The translations under genes were made by a program, and so were the position numbers. This document shows positions 35,382 to 43,988 of a stretch of 64,000 nt of DNA, one piece after another. The DNA is taken from the NCBI RefSeq assembly GCF_014268655.2, contig NZ_JABWQX020000001.1, positions 2,572,001-2,636,000 of the forward strand. The letters run 5' to 3'. Each line of letters begins with the position of its first letter. Position 1 is the stretch's first letter. Source of the DNA: Pseudomonas marvdashtae (GTDB lineage: Bacteria; Pseudomonadota; Gammaproteobacteria; Pseudomonadales; Pseudomonadaceae). The notes under the pieces were generated by a model. The model did no database searches. It saw only the letters and a program-made list of their open reading frames with translations, and was not told the origin of the DNA.

Positions 35382-35711
35382 TTACCGGGCGAGAATGCCG
35401 CCCTCGGGCAGTTGCGGATTGAATTCATCGAAGAATGGGTACTGGCCGGGGCGCAACGGGTGGATCACCACGAACGTGGTCACTCCGGGAGACAGGACCT
35501 TTTCGACGCGCAGGGGCGTGCTTTCAAATTCCGCCGGGCCTTGGCCGACGTTCTTCAGCACGATCTTGAAGCGCTGGCCAGCCGGGACCTCCAGCAGCGG
35601 CGGAGTGAAATGCCCATCGCGCATACTCAGCTCGTAGGTAAGCAATTCAGCCCGGGCGATTGATGGCAGTAGCAGGCCGGTCAACATCAGCCAGAAAAAT
35701 CGGCGGCTCAT
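35382..35711 (-). CDS. ftrB: FtrB-like periplasmic cupredoxin
   Basis: 109 residues with a signal peptide (MSRRFFWLMLTGLLLPSIARA). A small beta-sandwich follows (YELSMRDGHFTPPLLEVPAGQRFKIVLKNVG...GQYPFFDEFNP), typical of the Cupredoxin_1 proteins coupled to P19/FtrA. It has no cysteine ligand, as in this subgroup. It probably helps oxidise ferrous iron or copper in the periplasm before FtrC transport. The start lies two bases after the ftrA stop. Confidence 0.88.
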   Translation of the reverse strand: MSRRFFWLMLTGLLLPSIARAELLTYELSMRDGHFTPPLLEVPAGQRFKIVLKNVGQGPAEFESTPLRVEKVLSPGVTTFVVIHPLRPGQYPFFDEFNPQLPEGGILAR

Positions 35712-35713
35712 CT

Positions 35714-36244
35714 TCAGTACCCGCCTTTTTTCCCGATCCCTGCGTAGACAAATTCGTAATGCAATTCACAGCGCTCGAACCACGGTGCTACGCCGGTTTC
35801 CTTGTCGGTATGGCGACCGAGAGACGCGTGGCCACCCGGCGGCAGAACAGTGAAAGTCAATTGGTATTTGCCCGGGCCAAGCAGCTTGACGTTGTCGCCG
35901 TAGTGCGGCCCGTCATTGGCGACCATGGCATGGAAATCGCCTTTGAGCTGGGTGTCGTCGCCTTGTTTTTTCAGCTGGAACGATACGTTGAGATAAGGCA
36001 CGAAACTGCCTTCCTGGAAGCCCTGCCGGTTATCCGCCGTGGCGCGGATGTCAGCTTCCAGGTGCACGTCGGAATCGGCGGTCGCGCGCATCATGCCGGC
36101 GGGCGCCATTTCGATCGGTTGCAGATACACCGCGCCGACTTCAAGCCCAGGGCACAGTTGCGGTTCGCCGATCGGATACTCCTTGGCCTGGGCCAGCGGA
36201 GCGAGAAAGAGCAGGGCGAGAGGCAGGGGAAAAAGCGCGCGCAT
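35714..36244 (-). CDS. ftrA: FtrA/P19-family periplasmic iron-binding protein
   Basis: 176 residues, signal peptide MRALFPLPLALLFLAPLAQA. The P19 family signature is strong: YPIGEPQLCPGLEVGAVYLQPIEMAPAGMM near the N-terminus (with the Glu and Met copper/iron ligands), ADSDVHLEADIRA, and a C-terminal beta sheet with PPGGHASLGRHTDKETGVAPWF. It binds ferrous iron (and copper) in the periplasm. First gene of ftrABCD; a Fur-like site and a TTGACA -35 lie just upstream. Confidence 0.92.
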   Translation of the reverse strand: MRALFPLPLALLFLAPLAQAKEYPIGEPQLCPGLEVGAVYLQPIEMAPAGMMRATADSDVHLEADIRATADNRQGFQEGSFVPYLNVSFQLKKQGDDTQLKGDFHAMVANDGPHYGDNVKLLGPGKYQLTFTVLPPGGHASLGRHTDKETGVAPWFERCELHYEFVYAGIGKKGGY

Positions 36245-36298
36245 GATGACTTCCTGGTTGGCTATTTGATGGCGCCGAGTCTAGGAAGCTTCGCTGCG

Positions 36299-36319
36299 AA
36301 TAATAATGATTCTTGTCAA
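36299..36319 (-). promoter_or_regulatory. Fur-like box and -35 of the ftrA promoter
   Basis: On the minus strand TTGACA (36314-36319) is followed by AGAATCATTATTATTCG. AATCATTAT agrees with one half of the Fur 19-mer; the other half is poor. Iron repression of ftrABCD would fit the operon's function. Confidence 0.55.
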
Positions 36320-36447
36320 TTTTCAGTGCGAATATTTGGGCGGTCCGTACGGCTGGTGTCGGCGGCGCTGTTCTTGATCGGAATCAAGGGGCATCGCGCA
36401 CAGACACGCTAGGGTGGGGATACACCCATTTGGTCAGCGGGGTCGTC

Positions 36448-36675
36448 ATGGCAAAGCCCTTTCCCATCAGCCCGAAACATCCCGAGCGCATCTGCTGGGG
36501 CTGCGACCGCTATTGTGCAGCGACCGCGTTGGCCTGCGGCAACGGCGCCGACCGCACCATGCACCCGGCCGAGATGATCGGCGAAGATTGGTACCTGCAT
36601 GGGGATTGGGGGGTGGAGCTGGTCGACATTACGGCCAAGCTTATCGATCCAAGTGCAACTCAGCTGAAGGAATAA
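36448..36675 (+). CDS. DUF3079 small protein
   Basis: 75 residues, MAKPFPISPKHPERICWGCD at the start, then RYCAATALACGNGADRTMHPAE. The conserved cysteines in CWGCDRYCAATALACGNG look like a metal-binding knuckle. This matches the DUF3079 pattern of short proteins widely found in pseudomonads; function unknown. Preceded by AGCGGGGTCGTC, with no strong ribosome binding site. It is isolated between the ftr promoter and a REP pair. Confidence 0.75.
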   Translation: MAKPFPISPKHPERICWGCDRYCAATALACGNGADRTMHPAEMIGEDWYLHGDWGVELVDITAKLIDPSATQLKE

Positions 36676-36686
36676 GGCCACATATC

Positions 36687-36800
36687 GATCGTTCCCACGC
36701 TCCTGCGTGGGAATGTCGCCAGGGACGCTCCGCGTTCCGCTTCTGGGAGGTGACGCAGAGCGTCACGGGATGCATTCCCACGCGGAGCGTGGGAACGATC
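36687..36800. repeat. REP pair (inverted)
   Basis: Begins GATCGTTCCCACGC and ends GCGTGGGAACGATC, with small hairpins inside. The first 60 bases recur at 9902-9961 with one mismatch. It lies between the DUF3079 gene and the 3' end of the M20 peptidase gene. Confidence 0.85.
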
Positions 36801-36832
36801 CAACTTCAAACAGCTTTGCTGGGCAGGAATAT

Positions 36833-38572
36833 CTAGAGCTTCGGCAACTGCCCGATCCGTCCCATCATCTCGGTCACGATCTGCAAATCCAGCAGGAACT
36901 GCTCGACCGTCTTGAACTCGTTGTCGTTGTGGCCGGTGTACTTGAGGTTGGGCATGGCCAGGCCGAACTGCACGCCGTTGGGCAAGTCATGGACCGACGT
37001 GGCGCCGGCCGAGGTGCCGAACGTGTGTTCCATGCCGAGATTCTCGGTGGCGACGGCCAGCAGCGCCTTGACCCATTCACCTTCGGGGTTGCGGTACATC
37101 GGTTCGTCGATGGAAAAATCGAAAGCAACCGCAACCTTGGATTTACGGGTCCAGGCGGCCAGCTTGTCGGTGATTTCAGTCTTCAGCACCTCGGTCGGCT
37201 TGCCGACGGGAACCCGCAGGTTGACCGCCAGCTTGAAGACTTTTTCATCCATGCCGACGTAAGTCAGCGACGCGGTCAGCGGGCCCATGAACGCGTCGGA
37301 AAAGCCAATGCCCAGGTTCTTGCCCAGGTAATCCAGGCCCCAGTTGTCGGCGGCATAGCGGGCGGCGTCGGTGATGTGGTTGTGCTTGAGCGCGACCTTG
37401 CCGTCGAGGCCGTGGATGAAATCCAGCATCCGGGCGACCGGGTTGACGCCTGATTCGGGTTCGGAGGAATGGGCGGAAACGCCGGTGAAGGTCAGCTTGA
37501 CCGCGTTGTCGACGACCGCGCTGGTCACTTCGAAGTTGCTGCCGTTGGCCTTGGCATAGTCGGTGCCGGCCTTGAGCAGGCTGGCGGCCAGCTCGGCAGG
37601 CTTGTCGGCAACGAACGTGGCGACCGAGGTGGAGGGAATCTGGTTGGTCGCCATGCCGCCGGTCAGCGCAGTGACTTGCGCACCCTTGCCTTGGGCCGCG
37701 CGCCGGGGAAAGTTGGCCATGACCGTGCCGTAGCCTTTCTCGGCGATCACGACGGGGTAGCTGCCGTCCAGCGCCAGGTTGTAGTTAGGCGTCGGATTGC
37801 GTTCGAAATAATAGGGGATGGCGTCGCCGGTGGTTTCCTCGGTCGTGTCGACCAACAGCTTGAAGTCTCTCGCCAACGGCAGTTTTTCTTCCTTGATGAT
37901 CTTCATGGCATACAGCGCCACGACGATGGCGTTCTTGTCATCCTCGGTGCCGCGGCCATACATCCGGTCGCCAATCAGGGTGACCTTGAATGGATCGAGC
38001 TTGGTGCCGTCCTTGAGCACCCAGTTCTCCGGCGTGACTGGCACTACATCGGCGTGAGCGTGAATACCCACGACTTCGTCGCCGCTGCCGTCGAGGGAAA
38101 TCTCATAGACACGGTTGTCGACGTTACGGAAGTTCAGGTTGAAGCCTTCCGCCAGGTTTTTGATCTTGTCGGCGATTTTCAGGAATTCAGGGTTTTCATG
38201 CTGGGCCACCCCGTCCTTGCGATACGTCGGGATTTCAACCAGCTCGCGCAAGGTCTCGGTCGCGGCTTTGCCGTATTTCACCCGGGCATAAATCCCCAAC
38301 AGTCGATGGATTTCGTTCTGCTGTTCTGCCGACAGGGTTTTGTTGCCCTGGAAGGCGCTGATGGCCGGGCCGAGGTTGGCGCTCTTGGCCAGGTCGCTCT
38401 TGGCAACGCTGGCCAGGAACTGCCGGAAATCGCTGACCGATGTATCGGCGAACGTCTTGACGAGGGTCGCGCTCTGTTGCGCGGTGATGTTGGCGTTGGC
38501 CGGCATCGAAAATGCCGAGAGGCTGGACAGGACAAGGGTGGCTATAGCAAGACGCTTGAACGGAAAGTTCAT
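36833..38572 (-). CDS. Secreted M20-family dipeptidase/carboxypeptidase
   Basis: 579 residues with a signal peptide (MNFPFKRLAIATLVLSSLSA...ANA) and about 100 extra N-terminal residues that are helical. The M20 metal site is complete: GIHAHADVVP, MYGRGTEDDK and TTEETTGD, with GHNDNEF near the C-terminus. PepV/PepD-like zinc peptidases of this kind cleave short peptides. The signal peptide suggests a periplasmic role. Start at 38572 is chosen for the best signal peptide; ATG 38584 is an alternative. Monocistronic. Confidence 0.85.
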   Translation of the reverse strand: MNFPFKRLAIATLVLSSLSAFSMPANANITAQQSATLVKTFADTSVSDFRQFLASVAKSDLAKSANLGPAISAFQGNKTLSAEQQNEIHRLLGIYARVKYGKAATETLRELVEIPTYRKDGVAQHENPEFLKIADKIKNLAEGFNLNFRNVDNRVYEISLDGSGDEVVGIHAHADVVPVTPENWVLKDGTKLDPFKVTLIGDRMYGRGTEDDKNAIVVALYAMKIIKEEKLPLARDFKLLVDTTEETTGDAIPYYFERNPTPNYNLALDGSYPVVIAEKGYGTVMANFPRRAAQGKGAQVTALTGGMATNQIPSTSVATFVADKPAELAASLLKAGTDYAKANGSNFEVTSAVVDNAVKLTFTGVSAHSSEPESGVNPVARMLDFIHGLDGKVALKHNHITDAARYAADNWGLDYLGKNLGIGFSDAFMGPLTASLTYVGMDEKVFKLAVNLRVPVGKPTEVLKTEITDKLAAWTRKSKVAVAFDFSIDEPMYRNPEGEWVKALLAVATENLGMEHTFGTSAGATSVHDLPNGVQFGLAMPNLKYTGHNDNEFKTVEQFLLDLQIVTEMMGRIGQLPKL

Positions 38573-38759
38573 GGTGAGAGGCATTCCTTTGCAGGGAAAA
38601 AAGTGACGGTATGAAACAATCACTTACAACCTAGCATCATGAACGCGCGGTGGGGGAGCCCTTTGACAGAATCTGTCGCCGGTAAAAGCAAAAACGGCGC
38701 AGAAATGAAACTCCCCAGAACGTTATCCCCAATGGGACGACGTTCATGGGGCGCCGGGC

Positions 38760-40763
38760 TCAATGCGTTCCGCGAGGAATCGTCTTGAGCAGGTCTTCCG
38801 CGCTGATGTAGCCGACCACCGGCTGCGCTGTACTGCCGGGCAGCGGCAGGTCAAGAATATGCCCCTTGATCTTGCCGACCACGTGCATCTCGCAGGGCTT
38901 GCAGTCGAATTTCAGCGTCAGCACTTCATCGCCGTGGATCAGTTGCATCGGTGCGACTTTGGTGCGCACGCCGGTGACGCCCTTGGCCTGTTTGGGGCAG
39001 AGGTTGAACGAGAAACGCAGGCAATGCTTGGTGATCATCACCGGCACCTCGCCGGTTTCCTCGTGGGCCTCGAACGCAGCGTCAATCAGCTTGACCCCGT
39101 GGCGGTGGTAGAAGTCGCGGGCCTTCTGGTTGTAGACGTTGGCCAGGAACGACAGGTGCGACTCCGGGTACACCGGCGGCGGGGTGGTTTCTGCCTTGCG
39201 CCCGCCCCGCGGATGGGCCTCGACGCGGGCGGCGGTCAGGGCTTCGATGACCTCGCGACGCAACGCCTTGAGCTGGGAGTTGGGGATGAAGTACGCCTGG
39301 GGCGCATCCAGCTTGATCGACGTGGCGTGGTATTCGGTGGTGCCCAGTTGGCCAAGCAGGTCTTGCAGTTGCTCCAGGGCCTGCTCCGGTTTGTTCGCCA
39401 GGCCGAAGGGACCGTCGAGGGCAACGCTGGCGCTGATGCCTTCTTCGCTGGTGGCGGTCAGCTCCAGACGCTCCTCGCGCAGCCGAGCGACCCAGGCCAG
39501 GCCTACACGGCGCTCGGCGGAAGTCTTGAGCAGCGCCTGCTGCCAGTTGTGATCCAGGTTGCGATTGAGCGGATGGTTGGGGCGCAACTGATACATGCCG
39601 GCCGGCATCTCGTTGGGCTCGACGCGGTAGCGGTAGCGCTGCTTGCCGTCCTCATCGAGAAATTCGCCCTTGGGCTCGGCGATGTTGGCGCGGAACCCGA
39701 CGACTTCGCGCTTGACCAGCACGTTGAGACCATCGCCGTTGGACAGCGGATCAAAGGTCACCACCTGCAAGTCGCGCTTGCCGACTTTCTCCACCACGCC
39801 CACCGGTACGCCGGTGAAGGTCGGCGAATCGAAGGCGCCGATGTCGATCTTGCGTTCACTGACGAAGTAATCGGTGCTGCCACGGTGGAAGGTCTTGTCC
39901 GGGTCCGGCACGAAGAAGTGCGCGGTGCGGCCGCTCGAGGCGCGGGCCAGGTCCGGGCGGTCTTCGAGCACGTCGTCCAGGCGCTGGCGATAGTAGGCAG
40001 TGATGTTCTTCACATAGCCCATGTCCTTGTAGCGTCCTTCGATCTTGAAGGAACGTACGCCGGCCTCGACCAGGGCGCGGATGTTGGCGCTCTGGTTGTT
40101 GTCCTTCATCGACAGCAGGTGTTTTTCGTAGGCAACGACCCGGCCCTGGTCATCCTTGAGGGTGTACGGCAGGCGACAAGCCTGGGAGCAATCGCCACGG
40201 TTGGCGCTGCGCCCGTTTTGCGCGTGGGAGATGTTGCACTGGCCGGAGAACGCCACGCACAACGCACCGTGGATGAAGAACTCGATGGCCGCGTCGGTCT
40301 CGTCGGCGATGGCGCGGATTTCCTGCAGGTTCAGCTCGCGAGCCAGGACCAACTGGGAGAAGCCGGCCTGGTCGAGGAATTTCGCCCGGGCCAGGGTGCG
40401 AATGTCGGTCTGGGTGCTGGCGTGCAGTTCGATGGGTGGGATGTCCAGTTCCATTACCCCGAGGTCCTGGACGATCAACGCATCGACGCCAGCGTCGTAC
40501 AGCTGGTGGATCAGCTGGCGGGCCGGCTCCAGCTCGTTGTCGTGCAGGATCGTGTTGATCGTGGTGAACACCCGGGCGTGGTAACGATGGGCGAATTCCA
40601 CCAGCCCGGCGATATCGCTCACCTCGTTGCAGGCGTTGTGACGCGCGCCGAAACTCGGGCCACCGATGTACACGGCATCGGCGCCATGCAGGATGGCCTC
40701 GCGGGCGATGGTCACGTCGCGGGCGGGGCTGAGCAATTCCAGATGATGTTTAGGCAAGGACAT
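38760..40763 (-). CDS. rlhA: RlhA-type U32 family 23S rRNA hydroxylase
   Basis: 667 residues, the length of E. coli RlhA (YdcP) rather than the shorter TrhP. The U32 core begins with ELLSPARDVTIAREAILHGADAVYIGG and contains the cysteine set in GALCVAFSGQCNISHAQNG...RGDCSQACRLPY, expected to hold an iron-sulfur cluster. A DUF3656 region and a C-terminal CKPCE follow. RlhA hydroxylates C2501 of 23S rRNA, using prephenate as a source. Older annotations call it a collagenase-like peptidase. Monocistronic. Confidence 0.88.
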   Translation of the reverse strand: MSLPKHHLELLSPARDVTIAREAILHGADAVYIGGPSFGARHNACNEVSDIAGLVEFAHRYHARVFTTINTILHDNELEPARQLIHQLYDAGVDALIVQDLGVMELDIPPIELHASTQTDIRTLARAKFLDQAGFSQLVLARELNLQEIRAIADETDAAIEFFIHGALCVAFSGQCNISHAQNGRSANRGDCSQACRLPYTLKDDQGRVVAYEKHLLSMKDNNQSANIRALVEAGVRSFKIEGRYKDMGYVKNITAYYRQRLDDVLEDRPDLARASSGRTAHFFVPDPDKTFHRGSTDYFVSERKIDIGAFDSPTFTGVPVGVVEKVGKRDLQVVTFDPLSNGDGLNVLVKREVVGFRANIAEPKGEFLDEDGKQRYRYRVEPNEMPAGMYQLRPNHPLNRNLDHNWQQALLKTSAERRVGLAWVARLREERLELTATSEEGISASVALDGPFGLANKPEQALEQLQDLLGQLGTTEYHATSIKLDAPQAYFIPNSQLKALRREVIEALTAARVEAHPRGGRKAETTPPPVYPESHLSFLANVYNQKARDFYHRHGVKLIDAAFEAHEETGEVPVMITKHCLRFSFNLCPKQAKGVTGVRTKVAPMQLIHGDEVLTLKFDCKPCEMHVVGKIKGHILDLPLPGSTAQPVVGYISAEDLLKTIPRGTH

Positions 40764-40882
40764 GTTTTTTTATTCAGGCTGGTCACGGTCGAAGCGCGCA
40801 TTGTAGCTGCGTGGCGGCCGGTCGGCACCTGCGCAAGCCCACGCAGGGCGTAATCAACCGATATGCGGTCAATCCGACCGCA

Positions 40883-42457
40883 TCAGCCTTGCGATGCGTC
40901 GGCACTGCACCAACGATTGCGCCCGGTGTTCTTCGCCAGGTACAAAAACGCGTCCGCGGCCTTGATCAACATGGCGGGCGTCGCGTCCTCGCTGTTCGGC
41001 TGACAGGTGGTGATGCCGGCGCTGATGGTCACGATTCCCAAGGGATGGTCGCCGTGTTCGATGTTCAAGGCCCTGACGGCTTCGAGGATCTGCTGCGCGA
41101 CCTTGGTGGCACCGGCGCTGTCGGTGTTGGGAAGCAACACGGTGAACTCTTCGCCGCCATAGCGGACCGCGAGGTCGCCCGGTCTCTTGATGGTCTGCCC
41201 GATCGCGCCAGCGATCGCCCGCAGGCAATCGTCGCCGGCGGCGTGGCCGTATCTGTCGTTGAAGCGCTTGAAGTAATCGACATCCAGCATGATCAGCGCC
41301 AGGGAAGAACCCTGGCGCTTTGCCAGGCGCAGCTCATCGGCCAGGGCGATGTCCAGCCGCCGACGATTGCCAAGGCCGGTCAGGCTGTCGGTCAGCGCCA
41401 TGTCCCGCATGGCCTGGTGGGCGCTGCGGAGCTGCTTTTCCATGGTCATGCGGTAGCGCAACTGGCTCAGCACGATAAGGCCGAAACCCACCAGTATCGC
41501 GATGAGGAAAACCAGCACCAGGCTGGTCTTGAGCAAGTCGCGGCGCCAGGGTGCGATGATCGACTCACGGGACAAGCCGGCTTCCACCACCAGTGGATAA
41601 GTGGTCAGGGCTCGAAAACCATAGAGGCGTTCGGTGTCGTCGACGACGGCCCTGGCTTCGGCAACGCCCTGGTTGGATGTGGGCAAATGCTCCCGGAAGA
41701 TCACGCTGTTGACCAGGCTCTTGCCGATCACCGAAGCGACGAAGGGTCGGCGCACCAGGATCGTTCCGCTGCGCATGGCCAGGACCAGCGCGCCTTTATC
41801 GTCGATCTTGAAATCGCCGTAATAGTCGACGAAATAGCTGACCTTGACCGTCCCGAGCATCACCCCGGCAAAGGAGCCGTCGGGATTGTTCAGGCGTCGC
41901 GAGACAGGAATGATCAAGTCTTCGGTGGACCGACTCTTGATCACTTCGCCAATGCGTACGCTTCGGTCCTCGTGGCTGCGGTGATATTGGAAATAGTCGC
42001 GGTCGGCGTTGTTGGCCATTTCTGGAATGACTTTTTTGTCGGTCGCCAGCCACTGGCCGTCCGGGCCATAGATGAACAAGCCGTGCAGTTGCGGCATGAT
42101 CGCGGCCTGTTGCGCCAGCAGCTTATGGATGCGCGGGATGTTCATGTTCTGCAGCCCGTCGCCTTCCACGCGTTCGGCGAGGGCCGCGGTGACCACGTCG
42201 ACCTGGCGGATGGCGTCCTCGGCGTGTTGCGCCGTTGCCCTGGCCAGGTTCGTCACCGAATCCCGGGCAGACGCAAAGGCTGCGCGGTAATCGCGCCAGG
42301 TGCGCCAGCCTTCAACGGCCAGGAAGGCGATGACAACCACGAGCATGAAGCTCACGGTCAGCCGAAATGCAGCGCCGGCTCGCACAGTTTGCTGGGAGAA
42401 CGCGTCATCGGGGCTTTCGATCTTGGGCTCTGGCTGTTTGCGTCCGAGCATTGACAT
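40883..42457 (-). CDS. Membrane diguanylate cyclase with Cache-type sensor
   Basis: 524 residues. Membrane segments at about 30-50 and 310-330 bound a periplasmic double-Cache-like sensor (MPQLHGLFIYGPDGQWLATDK; NADRDYFQYHRSHEDRSVRIGEV). The GGDEF domain has an intact active motif, RYGGEEF, and an inhibitory RxxD site (RPGD) five residues before it, so it should make c-di-GMP and be product-inhibited. There is no EAL domain. Ligand unknown; PDC sensors of this form often bind amino acids or organic acids. Monocistronic. Confidence 0.92.
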   Translation of the reverse strand: MSMLGRKQPEPKIESPDDAFSQQTVRAGAAFRLTVSFMLVVVIAFLAVEGWRTWRDYRAAFASARDSVTNLARATAQHAEDAIRQVDVVTAALAERVEGDGLQNMNIPRIHKLLAQQAAIMPQLHGLFIYGPDGQWLATDKKVIPEMANNADRDYFQYHRSHEDRSVRIGEVIKSRSTEDLIIPVSRRLNNPDGSFAGVMLGTVKVSYFVDYYGDFKIDDKGALVLAMRSGTILVRRPFVASVIGKSLVNSVIFREHLPTSNQGVAEARAVVDDTERLYGFRALTTYPLVVEAGLSRESIIAPWRRDLLKTSLVLVFLIAILVGFGLIVLSQLRYRMTMEKQLRSAHQAMRDMALTDSLTGLGNRRRLDIALADELRLAKRQGSSLALIMLDVDYFKRFNDRYGHAAGDDCLRAIAGAIGQTIKRPGDLAVRYGGEEFTVLLPNTDSAGATKVAQQILEAVRALNIEHGDHPLGIVTISAGITTCQPNSEDATPAMLIKAADAFLYLAKNTGRNRWCSADASQG

Positions 42458-42578
42458 ATCCTTTGCGCGACGGGTCAGCGCGTTTCAGCGCGCAGCCTAT
42501 CCTATTCGATTTCAGTACGTTAGCTAACTGCGACGAGACAGGTACAACCGACGACACACGGTTGGGGAGGAAGGTTTC

Positions 42579-43037
42579 ATGAAAGTTGGCGTTATTTCCG
42601 ACACCCACGGTTTGCTGCGCCCCGAGGCGCTGGTGGCGCTGCAAGGTTGCGAGCGGATTATTCATGCCGGTGATATTGGCAGTCCTGGCATCCTGGAGGC
42701 ACTGGCGTCCATCGGCGAACTGCACGTGGTGCGGGGAAACAACGACCTGGACGCCGATTGGGCGGCGGGCATCGCTGATTGCCTTCAGTTCGACCTGGCG
42801 GGATGGCAAGTGCTGCTGGTCCATGACATGGCCGATGTGCCCAGCGCCCTCGACCCGCAAGTAAAACTGGTGATCACCGGCCATTCCCACAAACCGCTGA
42901 TCGACTGGCGCGGGGAACGGCTTTACTTGAACCCCGGCAGCGCCGGCCGGCGACGCTTCAAACTGCCGGTGACGCTGGCGCTGCTCGAGGTCAGCGAGCG
43001 GGGAGTCGAGCCGCGGATCGTTCCGCTGCTGCCGTGA
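42579..43037 (+). CDS. YfcE/MJ0936-type metallophosphoesterase
   Basis: 152 residues with the whole calcineurin-like motif set: GVISDTHG, HAGDIG, RGNNDLD, LLVHDM and ITGHSHKP, binding two metal ions. Small bacterial enzymes of this group hydrolyse phosphodiesters in vitro; physiological substrates are uncertain. GGGAGGAAGG precedes the ATG. The next gene converges on it. Confidence 0.9.
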   Translation: MKVGVISDTHGLLRPEALVALQGCERIIHAGDIGSPGILEALASIGELHVVRGNNDLDADWAAGIADCLQFDLAGWQVLLVHDMADVPSALDPQVKLVITGHSHKPLIDWRGERLYLNPGSAGRRRFKLPVTLALLEVSERGVEPRIVPLLP

Positions 43038-43046
43038 CGTACGCGG

Positions 43047-43949
43047 TCATCGGAAGTACTTGTCGACGTAAGCCTGGATTTCCTGACGCATGAACCGCCC
43101 CGACTCATCCGCCCGTTCTTCCCAGCCGAACACGCAGGCGGTGACGATGCCGTCGAACCCGGTCTTGGCCAACTCGCCGAAGAACAGGTCCCAGTCGATC
43201 TCGCCCTGGTGCATGTCCATGTGCTGGTGCACGGTCACTTTCGCCCCCGGCGGATTGACGATGTAACGCAGGCCGGACGAGGCCTTGTGGTTGTAGGTGT
43301 CGGCAATGTGCACATGGGCGATCATCGACCCTGCGTCGGCGATCATGGCTTTCATGTCGTCGCCAAAGTAGAAGGTGTGGGGCGTGCAATAGAGGAACTT
43401 GACGTTGTCCGAACCGAGGGTCTTGAGCATGTCCAGGGCCGGGTGCAACGTCTCGCACCAGTCTTCCGGATGAGGCTCGACGTTCAACATGACGCCTTCG
43501 GATTCGAGAATCGGCACCAGTTCTTCCATGCTCCGCCACCAGGCCGCTTCGCTGGACTCATGGCTGTGCAAGCCCCCGCAGCAACTGACCTTGTGCCCGC
43601 GATCAGGCGACGGCCCGCGACCGAACTCCGAGTTCATCGTCGTGCAGCCCATCTCCACGGCGACCTGGATCGCTTCCTTCCAATAATTCACCGCCGCGCG
43701 ACGTTCGTCCTCGTGGGGGCTGGCCCAGCGGTACATCGGCAGCAGCGAAGCCAGTTGCAGGTTGTGGTCACGCAGGGCTTTCTTGAATTCGGCGATGCGC
43801 GCCTTGTGAGCGCGCGGGCGAACCCACCACGGCAAAAAATCTTCCCGTGGCGACAACTCCAGGTATTCGTAGCCGAGCTCGGCGGTCTTGCGGCACAGGT
43901 CCGGCAGGCTCAGGTGGCGGTGCATGTAGGGATCAAGGGCGATTTTCAT
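43047..43949 (-). CDS. Sugar phosphate isomerase/epimerase-type TIM barrel
   Basis: 300 residues of the xylose-isomerase-like (AP_endonuc_2) superfamily. Probable metal ligands lie in LNVEPHPEDW, TPHTF, HVHIADTYN and VHQHMDMHQGEIDW. The start at 43949 (MKIALDPYMH) is preferred to one nine codons earlier. Last of three minus-strand genes with a dehydrogenase and a second isomerase-like barrel, divergent from a LacI regulator. The set recalls inositol or related cyclitol/keto-sugar pathways; the substrate cannot be named. Confidence 0.82.
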   Translation of the reverse strand: MKIALDPYMHRHLSLPDLCRKTAELGYEYLELSPREDFLPWWVRPRAHKARIAEFKKALRDHNLQLASLLPMYRWASPHEDERRAAVNYWKEAIQVAVEMGCTTMNSEFGRGPSPDRGHKVSCCGGLHSHESSEAAWWRSMEELVPILESEGVMLNVEPHPEDWCETLHPALDMLKTLGSDNVKFLYCTPHTFYFGDDMKAMIADAGSMIAHVHIADTYNHKASSGLRYIVNPPGAKVTVHQHMDMHQGEIDWDLFFGELAKTGFDGIVTACVFGWEERADESGRFMRQEIQAYVDKYFR

Positions 43950-43988
43950 TGTTGTTCTCCATGGTGCGACACTCATTGCTGTGGGAGG

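Noticed and set aside
38712..38755. Nested inverted repeat (CCCCAGAACGT ... ACGTTCATGGGG) as the rlhA terminator
   Set aside because: No U-run follows on the minus strand; the position is right but the evidence is too weak to annotate it.
38763..40853. A 696-codon plus-strand frame antisense to rlhA
   Set aside because: Shadow; rlhA is complete with its cysteine cluster.
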